DNA from: a virus | Reading direction: 5' to 3' (one strand) | DNA: 63,865 nt | Virus record (IMG/VR): IMGVR_UViG_3300031857_000159 | Location: 1 to 63,865 of that record | Shown here: positions 45,816-53,296 of the stretch, piece after piece | Numbering within the stretch: the stretch's first letter is position 1 | Layout of the letters: each line of letters begins with the position of its first letter | Made by a program: the position numbers and the translations under genes | The notes under the pieces: generated by a model | What the model saw: the letters and a program-made list of their open reading frames with translations, nothing else | Database searches by the model: none | Told to the model about the DNA's origin: nothing

Positions 45816-46694
45816 ATGAGTTGTAGTTGTAATATTAGCTGTAATTGTAATACGGTAATTCAAAAAGGAGATATAGGACCTCAAGGTCCAATTGGTCCAC
45901 AAGGACCGCAAGGGGTACAAGGTGAACAGGGCGAACCGGGTGAAAATGGAAATACAATATTGAACGGAACTACTGATCCTTTGTTTCAAGGAGAAATTGG
46001 TGATTTTTATATAAACACAGCTACCAATGAATTGTATGGTCCTAAAACAGAATCAGGATGGGGGAGCCCAACAAGTTTAATTGGTCCACAAGGTCCTCCG
46101 GGTCCAAGTGGAAATTGTTGTTTTGAATATGAAATAGGGGAATATGTAAGTGCTGAAGGCGGAGTAGTGTTTCATAGATGGTTATCAACTACTTCTTACG
46201 GTATTCCTGAAAACGGAACAGTTCAAAATTACTTAATTGTATCATTAGAAGACGTTTCTACAACAATGGAATGGATAAACGTAGCTTTAGATACTACATA
46301 TATATCAGGAGCAACAAGTAATTGGAACGGTGAATCAAACACGAACGCTATTATGACCGCAGGGGCAACAAGTGGAGCTGCTTATGATTGCTCTAACTTT
46401 ACAGGCGGAGGAAAATCTGATTGGTATTTACCTGCAATAGATGAAATGTGGAAATTATACAATAATAGATGGGAAGTTAATCGCGGATTAGCAAGTGTAT
46501 CTCCAACAGCTTACGATTTAATAGGGTATAAAGTTAGTTATTGGACAAGTAATAATGATAGTAACGATGCTACAACCGCTTATCTATTTTATACAGGACC
46601 AAGTTCTTCTCCGGGTAATCCTACTTTTCAGCAATTATTAAAGTCTGATTTATATGATGTAAGAGCAGTTAGAAAATTTACATTTACGCCTTAA
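45816..46694 (+). CDS. Collagen-like fibre with Lcl/DUF1566-type C-terminal domain
   Basis: A 292-residue protein: Cys-rich start (residues 3-11), then Gly-x-y triplets (about 18-46, Gly-Pro-Gln/Gly-Glu-Gln), a second short triplet stretch (G-P-Q-G-P-P-G-P-S near 90), then a C-terminal domain with W-Y-L-P-A-I-D-E-M-W-K-L-Y (about 205-217) and Y-W-T-S ... V-R-A-V-R, typical of the DUF1566/Lcl C-terminal domain found in the Legionella collagen-like adhesin. It probably forms a trimeric surface fibre that binds a glycan. Confidence 0.75.
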   Translation: MSCSCNISCNCNTVIQKGDIGPQGPIGPQGPQGVQGEQGEPGENGNTILNGTTDPLFQGEIGDFYINTATNELYGPKTESGWGSPTSLIGPQGPPGPSGNCCFEYEIGEYVSAEGGVVFHRWLSTTSYGIPENGTVQNYLIVSLEDVSTTMEWINVALDTTYISGATSNWNGESNTNAIMTAGATSGAAYDCSNFTGGGKSDWYLPAIDEMWKLYNNRWEVNRGLASVSPTAYDLIGYKVSYWTSNNDSNDATTAYLFYTGPSSSPGNPTFQQLLKSDLYDVRAVRKFTFTP

Positions 46695-46705
46695 TATAAA
46701 TTAAT

Positions 46706-47020
46706 ATGTTTGAATACGTAAATCCTCAATTGCAAACAAGTACGGTAAATACTGTATTGATTCTTAAATCATGGTTAGCAAATAAGTCTGTTGAAACAAT
46801 AACAAAAGAGCAGATGGGTGAAGATATTTGTGAGTGTTGTAATGGTAAATTAGTATTAGCTACTAAATACATTCAATATATGCAATGTTATCAATTTTCT
46901 TATTATGAAATAAATGAAGAAAAAGAATTGGTAATTGTAAATCCTTATAATTGTTTAACTGAAAAAGAGTTGAAAACTTTGTTAGAAAAATCTAATATAC
47001 TTACTACACAGAAATGCTAA
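46706..47020 (+). CDS. Small cysteine-containing protein
   Basis: A 104-residue protein with C-E-C-C near residue 47-50, further Cys near 65 and a C-terminal Cys. Last gene of the plus-strand block before the convergent terminator. Tyr-rich helix T-K-Y-I-Q-Y-M-Q-C-Y-Q-F. Could belong with the two Cys-rich neighbours. Not recognised. Confidence 0.55.
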   Translation: MFEYVNPQLQTSTVNTVLILKSWLANKSVETITKEQMGEDICECCNGKLVLATKYIQYMQCYQFSYYEINEEKELVIVNPYNCLTEKELKTLLEKSNILTTQKC

Positions 47021-47083
47021 AAAGTATTATCTTTGTAAAGATTTCTTCATAGTTGTTTTAATTAGATTGATTAATTAGTTCTT

Positions 47084-47107
47084 AAAGCGGGGTTTATTCT
47101 CCGCTTT
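47084..47107. terminator. Bidirectional terminator at convergent gene ends
   Basis: AAAGCGGGG-TTTATT-CTCCGCTTT forms a nine-pair stem (one G-T), with T-run on the plus strand and an A-run giving T's on the minus strand. It separates the rightward structural block from the leftward replication operon and overlaps the stop codon of the minus-strand HNH gene. Confidence 0.8.
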
Positions 47108-47513
47108 TTGATTTATAATACTCTTCTTTAAGCATTTGAGCAATTTCTCTTTTTAAAGCGAATTTAGGATGGTTTCTGTCGCCAAACTCCCACTCTGAAT
47201 GACAAGTGGCGCAAACTATAAACACGTTTCTTTTATCTAAACGGTAGGACGGATATGCACCTTTAGATAGAATATGGCTAAAATTAATTGGAGATAAATT
47301 AAATATTGGAACTTTACAACATTGACAAACTGAATTTGTTTTTTTTGCTATTTCTTTAAATAAATCAATTTCGCCTGTTTTCTTTTTAAACTTTATTTTA
47401 GGTTTAGATTTGCCTTTTTTTAGCTCATTACATCGCTTACAATAACCTTTCTTAACAACAATCATTCTTTGTTGTTTACATTCAATACAAGTGCTGTAAT
47501 TAGGTTTAAACAT
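47094..47513 (-). CDS. HNH endonuclease, NinG-like
   Basis: A 139-residue protein with C9/C12 and C25/C28 pairs (zinc ribbon), C63-x-C-C, and an HNH region: H80 in F-S-H-I-L-S-K-G, N96 and H105 in C-A-T-C-H (C101/C104). It is like phage NinG/Rap and other recombination-associated HNH proteins. It lies in the same operon as a RusA-type resolvase with overlapping junction (47513), as in the lambda nin region. A homing or packaging-associated HNH is the alternative. Confidence 0.65.
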   Translation of the reverse strand: MFKPNYSTCIECKQQRMIVVKKGYCKRCNELKKGKSKPKIKFKKKTGEIDLFKEIAKKTNSVCQCCKVPIFNLSPINFSHILSKGAYPSYRLDKRNVFIVCATCHSEWEFGDRNHPKFALKREIAQMLKEEYYKSKSGE

Positions 47514-48079
47514 TATTTGCCTTCTATTTCAATTATTACGCATCCTCCTGTTCCAAAAAACTTTCTTACGTTATCTTCGCCCCAAATTATACTATCGTCT
47601 GAATAAACTAACTCGCTCATTGAATCTAACACTAATTTTTTGAGGTTGTCGCATACGTCTGGACGAGTTGTCTTTGGAAACAATTTACCTTCTCTTATTT
47701 CCTCCATTCGTCCTTTTATTTTATGGAAAGCTTTTAATGGAGCATAAATGAAATGAAGTTTAGTGATACGCGCTTCTTCAGTAAACATTTGAAAATCTTT
47801 CGGGAGCTGATTTGTTATTTGTCTGCGATAATCTTTTTCCCGATCAATATACTTTTTAGGCTGAAAGAAATGACCTGACTTAGTGGCTCTGACTGATTGT
47901 TTAGCCATTGGTTCACCGAACAAAGTAAAAGAAACTTTTCTTAACTCATTACTTGCAACAGGAATTATTTTTTCTCTAGGTTGCTGAACTGTTTTCGCTT
48001 TTGAGTAACTCCCATCGCTATTGCGAACAAGTCCCATTTGCAATAAAGTTTCTTCTGATATAGATTGTTTTTTAGCCAT
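47513..48079 (-). CDS. RusA-type Holliday junction resolvase
   Basis: About 188 residues using the ATG at 48079 (an upstream in-frame start would add 11 residues but lacks support). The RusA core (about 48-188) has G-E-P-M-A-K-Q-S-V-R, P-K-T-T-R-P-D141-V-C-D144-N-L-K-K-L-V, and Y-S-D161-D-S, the four Asp region of the family's active site, with Lys173 after. RusA resolves four-way DNA junctions. Adjacent genes are an HNH nuclease and replication genes. Confidence 0.75.
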   Translation of the reverse strand: MAKKQSISEETLLQMGLVRNSDGSYSKAKTVQQPREKIIPVASNELRKVSFTLFGEPMAKQSVRATKSGHFFQPKKYIDREKDYRRQITNQLPKDFQMFTEEARITKLHFIYAPLKAFHKIKGRMEEIREGKLFPKTTRPDVCDNLKKLVLDSMSELVYSDDSIIWGEDNVRKFFGTGGCVIIEIEGK

Positions 48080-48121
48080 GTTTTTTAAATAAGTCGCTAT
48101 AAAGTAACGCAAAGATGTAAG

Positions 48122-48496
48122 TTATAAGTAGTTGTCATAAAATATCTTTACAACCTTTAAAGTTTCTGTTTCAGCAAAAGTAATCATTTCTTCTTCTTTG
48201 TTAATCCAATCGTCATTAAATATTATTCCTGAAAGGTGCATCATTTCGTGAAAAACAGTAGATGTTGTTGTTATCGTATCGGTACATCTGTTTAAATTAA
48301 TAAATACAAACGGACTATTATTAATTGGAGAAAGATTGCACCATCCTGCTATATAAGATTGTTCTTTATTGTTAATATGCTTTTTGCAATCTTCAGCGTT
48401 TAATCCGTGCATTTCTTTAGTGTTATAATATTCAAATATTTCACACGGATTAAAGCTTAATAAAAGAATGTAATTATCATTAATTATTGTTATCAT
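48122..48496 (-). CDS. Small zincin-like protein (HExxH)
   Basis: A 124-residue protein with V-F-H-E-M-M-H-L-S-G (HExxH at about 82-86), then I-x-x-x-x-W-I-N-K-E-E-E-M-I, the compact pattern of small phage metallopeptidases and of wss/peptidase-like minizincins. Preceding T-S-T strand and E-E-E after support a zincin fold. Function unknown; possible target is a host or virion protein. Confidence 0.55.
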   Translation of the reverse strand: MITIINDNYILLLSFNPCEIFEYYNTKEMHGLNAEDCKKHINNKEQSYIAGWCNLSPINNSPFVFINLNRCTDTITTTSTVFHEMMHLSGIIFNDDWINKEEEMITFAETETLKVVKIFYDNYL

Positions 48497-48524
48497 ATAA
48501 AGAATAATCTTATAGTTATTTCAA

Positions 48525-48665
48525 TTATGGTAATTTATTAGGGTTTTCGTTTAGTTTAGCTTTTATAATTTTAATGTAAAGATTGTAGTTAAATTGTTGA
48601 CGTACTGAATTTTCAGTCTTTTCGCTCCAAAATTGGAGGCAACTCATAAGATTAAATTGTTTCAT
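48525..48665 (-). CDS. Small hypothetical protein
   Basis: A 46-residue protein found by reading the gap between 48496 and 48677: starts M-K-Q-F-N-L, contains F-W-S-E-K-T and ends N-P-N-K-L-P. It lies 11 bp after the stop of the secreted protein gene and shares the operon direction. No motif. Confidence 0.45.
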   Translation of the reverse strand: MKQFNLMSCLQFWSEKTENSVRQQFNYNLYIKIIKAKLNENPNKLP

Positions 48666-48676
48666 ATTTATTTGTT

Positions 48677-49201
48677 TTATTTAGTCCAATCAAATTTTAA
48701 ATAATTAAAAGATAACAAATGGTATTGAAAAAATTTTTCGTGATGTTTGTCTGGTATATAAGTTTTGTGTCTAAGCTTAATTGATTTTATAGGAACAACA
48801 AACTCTTCAGGCTTTAAATTTTCTTCCGTAGTCAAATACCATGTAAAGTCTAAGGGATTTAATAATTCTTTACTTAATTTAAAGTTTACAGTTTTATCTG
48901 CAAGCTCAAACTGAATAACTCTTAAATCATCATAATCATAATTGTTTATGGTTTGAAATCCTAACGCAATTACTTTTACGTTATAGTCTACATCATACTT
49001 AACAACTAACCAAACGAACAATGTATCTTCTATATCGTTCTGATTAATGAATCCACTTAACATTTTTGATGTAAAATAAACTCCATCTTCGTAAACAGAA
49101 TCAATAGTTTCAAATTTTTCGTACAAATCTGTAATTGGACCCTCTTGAGCGCTAATTGTAAGCCCTGCAAACAATAAAGCTGTTGTGATTAATTTTTTCA
49201 T
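48677..49201 (-). CDS. Exported protein of unknown function
   Basis: A 174-residue protein with a Sec signal peptide (M-K-K-L-I-T-T-A-L-L-F-A-G-L-T-I-S-A-Q, cleavage likely after Ala18 before Gln-Glu, the site style of Flavobacteriia). The mature part is acidic and beta-rich (D-Y-D-D-L-R-V-I-Q). No lipobox. The gene has its own phage promoter module (49205-49255). Exported phage proteins made early may alter the envelope or block superinfection; here that is only a suggestion. Confidence 0.65.
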   Translation of the reverse strand: MKKLITTALLFAGLTISAQEGPITDLYEKFETIDSVYEDGVYFTSKMLSGFINQNDIEDTLFVWLVVKYDVDYNVKVIALGFQTINNYDYDDLRVIQFELADKTVNFKLSKELLNPLDFTWYLTTEENLKPEEFVVPIKSIKLRHKTYIPDKHHEKFFQYHLLSFNYLKFDWTK

Positions 49202-49204
49202 GAT

Positions 49205-49255
49205 TGATAGTTTTTATATAACCTTTAACGTAGTAATTTGTATAAAGTTACAAAT
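49205..49255 (-). promoter_or_regulatory. Phage promoter/operator module and AACTATCA element
   Basis: Minus strand: palindrome ATTTGTA-N6-TACAAAT at 49255-49236, TACGTTA at 49232-49226 (18 bp after TTTG), AACTATCA at 49212-49205, 3 bp before the ATG at 49201. The module is almost identical to that at 23391-23439 despite unrelated genes. Confidence 0.55.
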
Positions 49256-49276
49256 AATTTTATAAAAAAATAATTT

Positions 49277-50614
49277 TTATTTGTAATAATTCATATAAGG
49301 TTGATAATCAGTAAATTTAGTTTTTTCATGCTCAAACGTTAACATTACATCTGCCAGTGGTCCGTTACGATGTTTGGCGATAATAAACATTGCCATTCCT
49401 GAAGTAGAGTTTCCTTTTTCGTCTTGCATTATACCATAATATTCAGGGCGATATAAAAACGAAACAACGTCTGCATCCATTTCTATACTGCCACTTTCGC
49501 GCAAATCAGAAAGCATAGGTCTTTTATCTTGTCTTGATTCAACGGCTCTACTTAATTGTGATAGCGCTATAACAGGCACTTTTAATTCTTTTGCAATATT
49601 TTTTAAAGACCTTGAAATTATACCTATTTCTTGTTCTCTATTACCTTTGTGATCAGGAACAGTTATTAATTGCAAATAATCAACTACAATTAGCCCTAAA
49701 TTCTTTTCTCTTTTAAGTTTACGGCATTTATTTTTTAAATCAAATATTGATATTCCTGCTGTATCATCAATGAATATAGGGGCTCCAATAAGTCCTGCGC
49801 AATTATTAGTCAATTGGGTCATTTCATATTCATTTAATCCTGTTCTTAAAATTTTCTCAACAGGAATACCGCTTTGCTGTGATTGCATTCGTGCATAAAA
49901 TTGTGATGTTGACATTTCAAGAGTGAATAAAGCAACTGATTTTCCTTGAGTAATCGCAGGATTTGTAACAAGTTGTGCCGCTAATGAAGATTTTCCCATT
50001 CCCGGACGTGCAGCAAGTATAACCAAATCAGGCTCCTGCCACCCTGCTGTAATTTTATCAATACCATTAAATCCAGAAGTAACTCCTAATTTTCCACCAT
50101 TCTCCAATATTAACTTGTTTCTCTCAATCATATTTGCATAAATTTCACGAGAAGACGCTATATTGTTTCCTGTTAAGTTAGTAGTTATTTCTGTTAAATT
50201 CTTTTCGTATTTATCAATTAAGTCAGCTATTTTACATTGAGGATTATAGGCTTCAGTAAGTGTAGAGGATGCTATATTTATAACGTCACGCAACATCTTT
50301 TTTTCAACTAATATATCGCAATGTTTTTCAATATTGTCGTGTGATAATACGTTGTCTGTTAGTTTTGTTATAAAATACGCTCCGCCAATGGAATCTAAAT
50401 ACTTGTTATCTTTTAGCGCTTGAATAACAGTAACGTATTCAATAGGCTTTTTTGTATCGTATAACCACTTACAGCATTTGAATATAATGGCGTGTGAAGG
50501 GTGATAAAAATGTTCGTGAGTAAGCCTATTAACTACTTCGTCTATTGCTTTCGGAAAGTAAAGTATTTGCCCTAAAACTATGGCTTCTATATCTGTTGCT
50601 TGAGGTATGTTCAT
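49277..50614 (-). CDS. dnaB: DnaB-type replicative helicase
   Basis: A 445-residue hexameric helicase: N-terminal DnaB helical domain (about 1-115), then RecA-type ATPase with Walker A A-R-P-G-M-G-K-S-S (202-210), Walker B G-L-I-V-V-D-Y-L-Q-L (307-316), L-S-Q-L-S-R motif (351-356) and the R-E-S-G-S-I-E-D-like motif (372-380) followed by an Arg finger region. It unwinds the template ahead of the polymerase. It overlaps by ATGA the start-side gene, the probable loader. Confidence 0.9.
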   Translation of the reverse strand: MNIPQATDIEAIVLGQILYFPKAIDEVVNRLTHEHFYHPSHAIIFKCCKWLYDTKKPIEYVTVIQALKDNKYLDSIGGAYFITKLTDNVLSHDNIEKHCDILVEKKMLRDVINIASSTLTEAYNPQCKIADLIDKYEKNLTEITTNLTGNNIASSREIYANMIERNKLILENGGKLGVTSGFNGIDKITAGWQEPDLVILAARPGMGKSSLAAQLVTNPAITQGKSVALFTLEMSTSQFYARMQSQQSGIPVEKILRTGLNEYEMTQLTNNCAGLIGAPIFIDDTAGISIFDLKNKCRKLKREKNLGLIVVDYLQLITVPDHKGNREQEIGIISRSLKNIAKELKVPVIALSQLSRAVESRQDKRPMLSDLRESGSIEMDADVVSFLYRPEYYGIMQDEKGNSTSGMAMFIIAKHRNGPLADVMLTFEHEKTKFTDYQPYMNYYK

Positions 50615-51123
50615 CGTTTGTATATTTTAGGCTCAAATGATATTCCTGTTGATTGATTAACTATTTTATGTTCTTCTTTCATCCAATTAGCAATCATTTT
50701 TTGTTTCCAATTAATAACTTTATCGCCGTTACGATCTTTCCAATCAGCCACCGAATAATACTCAAACGCTTTTTTGGCTTGAATATCTGAATACCCTTTT
50801 TCCTTGAAATATGAAACGACTTGTTCCTGCGTTGGCGGTATAAATTCATTTTTACTTTTTTTACGTTTAGGTTTCTTAAAAAAGTTTAACCATTTGTCAG
50901 TAGGTTGATTTTCAATTAATAGTCCTTTTTCTCTTAACAAAGATATGTAAGGAACTATCTTATCAAATTCAATAGCAATATATTCAATAGATTTATCTGC
51001 TGGATTCTCATTTTTTTCAAAACATAAATTCATAAAATCCATTACAACGTATTGCTGAAGAGATAAATCTAAATCAACTCTTACTGAATGATTAATCGTT
51101 GTTACTCCCGTTATCTTTATCAT
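50611..51123 (-). CDS. Probable helicase loader / replication initiator (DnaD/DnaT-like)
   Basis: About 170 residues from the ATG at 51123. N-terminal winged-helix-like part (about 1-85), basic linker K-K-P-K-R-K-K-S-K (about 88-96), then P-T-Q-E-Q-V-V-S-Y-F ... A-F-E-Y-Y-S-V-A-D-W-K-D-R-N-G ... W-K-Q-K-M-I-A-N-W, the C-terminal pattern of DnaD/DnaT-like and phage replication proteins. Overlap by ATGA with the DnaB gene strongly suggests it loads that helicase. Confidence 0.6.
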   Translation of the reverse strand: MIKITGVTTINHSVRVDLDLSLQQYVVMDFMNLCFEKNENPADKSIEYIAIEFDKIVPYISLLREKGLLIENQPTDKWLNFFKKPKRKKSKNEFIPPTQEQVVSYFKEKGYSDIQAKKAFEYYSVADWKDRNGDKVINWKQKMIANWMKEEHKIVNQSTGISFEPKIYKR

Positions 51124-51253
51124 TATCAAATACGCTTACAAATATTACAAAAAACCACATGAATAACCACATTGAACTCCCTGTCATTATTGATACAACA
51201 ACAGGTAGATAAAGTGTTGTGAGTAGAAAAAATGCTTTAATTATATTAATCAT
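51092..51253 (-). CDS. Small two-span membrane protein
   Basis: A 53-residue protein read in the gap between the 51250 and 50611 genes; two hydrophobic segments (about 5-22 and 28-41) and an acidic tail. It overlaps both neighbours (4 bp upstream, 32 bp downstream), as expected for a compact operon. Function unknown. Confidence 0.5.
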   Translation of the reverse strand: MINIIKAFFLLTTLYLPVVVSIMTGSSMWLFMWFFVIFVSVFDNDKDNGSNND

Positions 51254-51624
51254 GGCTTTATTAAATTAAGTTTTTTAACATCATCCTTAGTAGCTAATTT
51301 GATTTTCTTTTTCTTGGTGTAGTCTTCTTGATTTTTATTAGCTAAAAGATATTGAGCTACTTCTGCCATGCAATTAACTACTTCAAGTTTTAACTTACGC
51401 ATTTTTTCTATTCTGTCGCGTTTTTCTTTTTTCTGTTTTTCGTTATAAACATTAGAAAGTTTAATGGCTTCCATGTTATCGTTTAATACTTGATCTACAA
51501 TCATGAATGCAGCCAAATTGTGCTCGTTTGTTTGGTCGTATGATATTTCATAGCCTTGCAATGTTAAAGTCATTTTAAATCCAATTTGACTTTCAATTTT
51601 GAGTGATTTTTCTTCTTGTTTCAT
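51250..51624 (-). CDS. Hypothetical protein
   Basis: A 124-residue protein, basic and helical in its second half (K-K-E-K-R-D-R-I-E-K-M-R-K-L-K), with a beta-rich first half (I-G-F-K-M-T-L-T-L-Q). The ATGA overlap with the HTH protein gene suggests translational coupling. Function unknown. Confidence 0.55.
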   Translation of the reverse strand: MKQEEKSLKIESQIGFKMTLTLQGYEISYDQTNEHNLAAFMIVDQVLNDNMEAIKLSNVYNEKQKKEKRDRIEKMRKLKLEVVNCMAEVAQYLLANKNQEDYTKKKKIKLATKDDVKKLNLIKP

Positions 51625-51971
51625 TTTGTTCCGGGAAATAATAATTTTAATTTTTTTAAACTTTGTTCTTCGTTAAATTCTTTTACAGCAAATTTTATTT
51701 TACCGTTCTCGTCAATTTCAGGACTACCAATTGTTAAGTTGATAAACACTCCGTAACGAGTTGCAAGCCAAATAATCTGATCTTCTCTTAATGAGCCTTT
51801 CATATCGCCGTGCTTTAAATATCTGCTAATCATATCAACAGGTAATTTATACCCTCTTAAAGCTGCATCGTTTATAACGTCTTGTTGCGTTAATTTAAGT
51901 ATATTAATCCTATCAATTATCGCCTGTCTTATTTTTTGGTTAGTCTTAATAACCGAATATTTTCTACCCAT
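51621..51971 (-). CDS. Helix-turn-helix DNA-binding protein
   Basis: A 116-residue protein whose N-terminal 70 residues fit an XRE-type HTH: I-R-Q-A-I-I-D-R-I, L-T-Q-Q-D-V-I-N-D-A-A, Y-K-L-P-V-D-M-I-S-R-Y-L-K. The C-terminal half is a small beta domain. It could be a regulator of the early promoters carrying palindromes, but no binding evidence exists. It overlaps the upstream gene by 8 bp. Confidence 0.6.
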   Translation of the reverse strand: MGRKYSVIKTNQKIRQAIIDRINILKLTQQDVINDAALRGYKLPVDMISRYLKHGDMKGSLREDQIIWLATRYGVFINLTIGSPEIDENGKIKFAVKEFNEEQSLKKLKLLFPGTK

Positions 51972-52254
51972 TTTCTCGTTCCTCCAAAATTTTATCTATG
52001 TTATCAATCATGTAGTTAAATTGCTTATCAACTTGTTCTGAAGTTAATGGCGATGTAAATAGCAAGGAAAATATAATTTCTCCCCTTACTGCGTGTTCTA
52101 TTGATGCAAAAGAATAAACATCGCCGAACGATTTTGTTTTTGCGACTGAATCGGAATAACACATTACCTTAGCAATATATTCTTCTCCGTCTTTATCTTT
52201 TACTCTTTGGATTTTTGCCATTTCAGGCTCTTTCCCTTCAATGTTTAGTTTCAT
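51964..52254 (-). CDS. Hypothetical protein
   Basis: A 96-residue protein; beta-rich N-terminus (K-D-G-E-E-Y-I-A-K-V) and helical C-terminus (V-D-K-Q-F-N-Y-M-I-D-N-I). ATGA overlap with the upstream gene. Not recognised. Confidence 0.55.
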   Translation of the reverse strand: MKLNIEGKEPEMAKIQRVKDKDGEEYIAKVMCYSDSVAKTKSFGDVYSFASIEHAVRGEIIFSLLFTSPLTSEQVDKQFNYMIDNIDKILEERENG

Positions 52255-52445
52255 AATTTATTCACTAAGTTTGTTAATTTTACAAATTCACTTCTTTCTA
52301 CTTCAAACTGACTAATTACTTTTTCGTCTTTATCTAATCCGCTTATTACAACGCTTTTTTCGTTAAGATAAAAACATATTTCTTCTATTCTTTCATCGTA
52401 TAATATAGCGTATTCAGTAGCCTTTAATCTTAATTCAACTTCCAT
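52251..52445 (-). CDS. Small hypothetical protein
   Basis: About 64 residues from the ATG at 52445 (a GTG two codons earlier is possible). Mixed beta strands with several charged residues; V-E-L-R-L-K-A-T-E-Y. The start overlaps the preceding gene by 11 bp. No motif recognised. Confidence 0.5.
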   Translation of the reverse strand: MEVELRLKATEYAILYDERIEEICFYLNEKSVVISGLDKDEKVISQFEVERSEFVKLTNLVNKL

Positions 52446-52890
52446 TTTCACTTAATTTTAAATAATAATCTTCTGGCGACAATACTTCTATTCCAAATTC
52501 AACAGCTAACCATGCCAATACTTTTTCTATGAATTTACTCATATCTTCCTTAGATAAAGATGAAGTACTCGTAACCTCTAATTTGTCCCAACGTATATTT
52601 TTCAGTCTAATAGGTTTAATGTAAGATAAAAACATTGGAGCTATAACATCTTCATGAATATCATCCGCTTTATTAAAATGGCTAAACGATTCGTGCTGAT
52701 GAGCTGTTTGCAATATAGCTCCCCTGTAATATGCGTGTTGGTCAGTAGAAACTTTCTTATATCTTTTTTTAATAATCTCTTCAAACTCTTGACCTTCTAA
52801 TGATTCAAGTTGTTTCTTATACAATTCGGTATTGTAGTAAATCTTTTTACCATTCTGTATCTTTCCATAATGTCTTACTATTAAACTCAT
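52435..52890 (-). CDS. NinB-like recombination mediator
   Basis: A 151-residue protein with the pattern of phage NinB/Orf-like proteins: S-T-D-Q-H-A-Y-Y-R-G (about 48-57), a central helix I-H-E-D-V, then S-T-S-S-L-S-K-E-D-M-S-K-F-I-E (about 108-122) and W-L-A-V-E-F-G-I. The family loads recombination protein on SSB-coated DNA. NinB, RusA and NinG-like proteins together mirror a recombination set of lambdoid phages, though spread over 5 kb. ATGA overlap with the OB-type gene upstream. Confidence 0.5.
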   Translation of the reverse strand: MSLIVRHYGKIQNGKKIYYNTELYKKQLESLEGQEFEEIIKKRYKKVSTDQHAYYRGAILQTAHQHESFSHFNKADDIHEDVIAPMFLSYIKPIRLKNIRWDKLEVTSTSSLSKEDMSKFIEKVLAWLAVEFGIEVLSPEDYYLKLSENGS

Positions 52891-53294
52891 ACGTATATTT
52901 CTGATGTTATGTAAGTATAATTCTTTCCTGCTGGCTTGTAGTTTACTATTTTCATAGTGTATTCACCCGTTTCCTTGTTGATAATCTTTTGTATGAATAT
53001 ACAAACCTTTTTACCTATCACATCGTTTCTGCTAAAAGCAATATCTTTTTTAAGAACTCCCAATATAGCAAGTAACTTTTTAAAAGTTTTATATTCAAAC
53101 TGATCCCCAATACGGAATGCTTTTTCAAAAATATTACCGTTACAATTAAAAGAAAAAACTACACAAGGCGAAGCAAGGTATGTTATTAAATCTCCGTTTG
53201 CATCTTTTAAAGCATAAACATTGTCAATAACACATTCGTGAACTCCGTGCGGAATTTCTTCTTTCAATTGCGGTATAGTAACAGATAGTCCCAT
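52887..53294 (-). CDS. OB-fold-like protein, possible single-strand DNA binding
   Basis: A 135-residue beta-rich protein (M-G-L-S-V-T-I-P-Q-L), with D-V-I-G-K-K-V-C-I-F-I-Q-K and other strands as in DUF669/SSB-like phage proteins. It is preceded directly by a second SSB-like gene that starts M-G-L-S too, so the two may be related or paired. No acidic tail. Confidence 0.4.
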   Translation of the reverse strand: MGLSVTIPQLKEEIPHGVHECVIDNVYALKDANGDLITYLASPCVVFSFNCNGNIFEKAFRIGDQFEYKTFKKLLAILGVLKKDIAFSRNDVIGKKVCIFIQKIINKETGEYTMKIVNYKPAGKNYTYITSEIYV

Positions 53295-53296
53295 GT

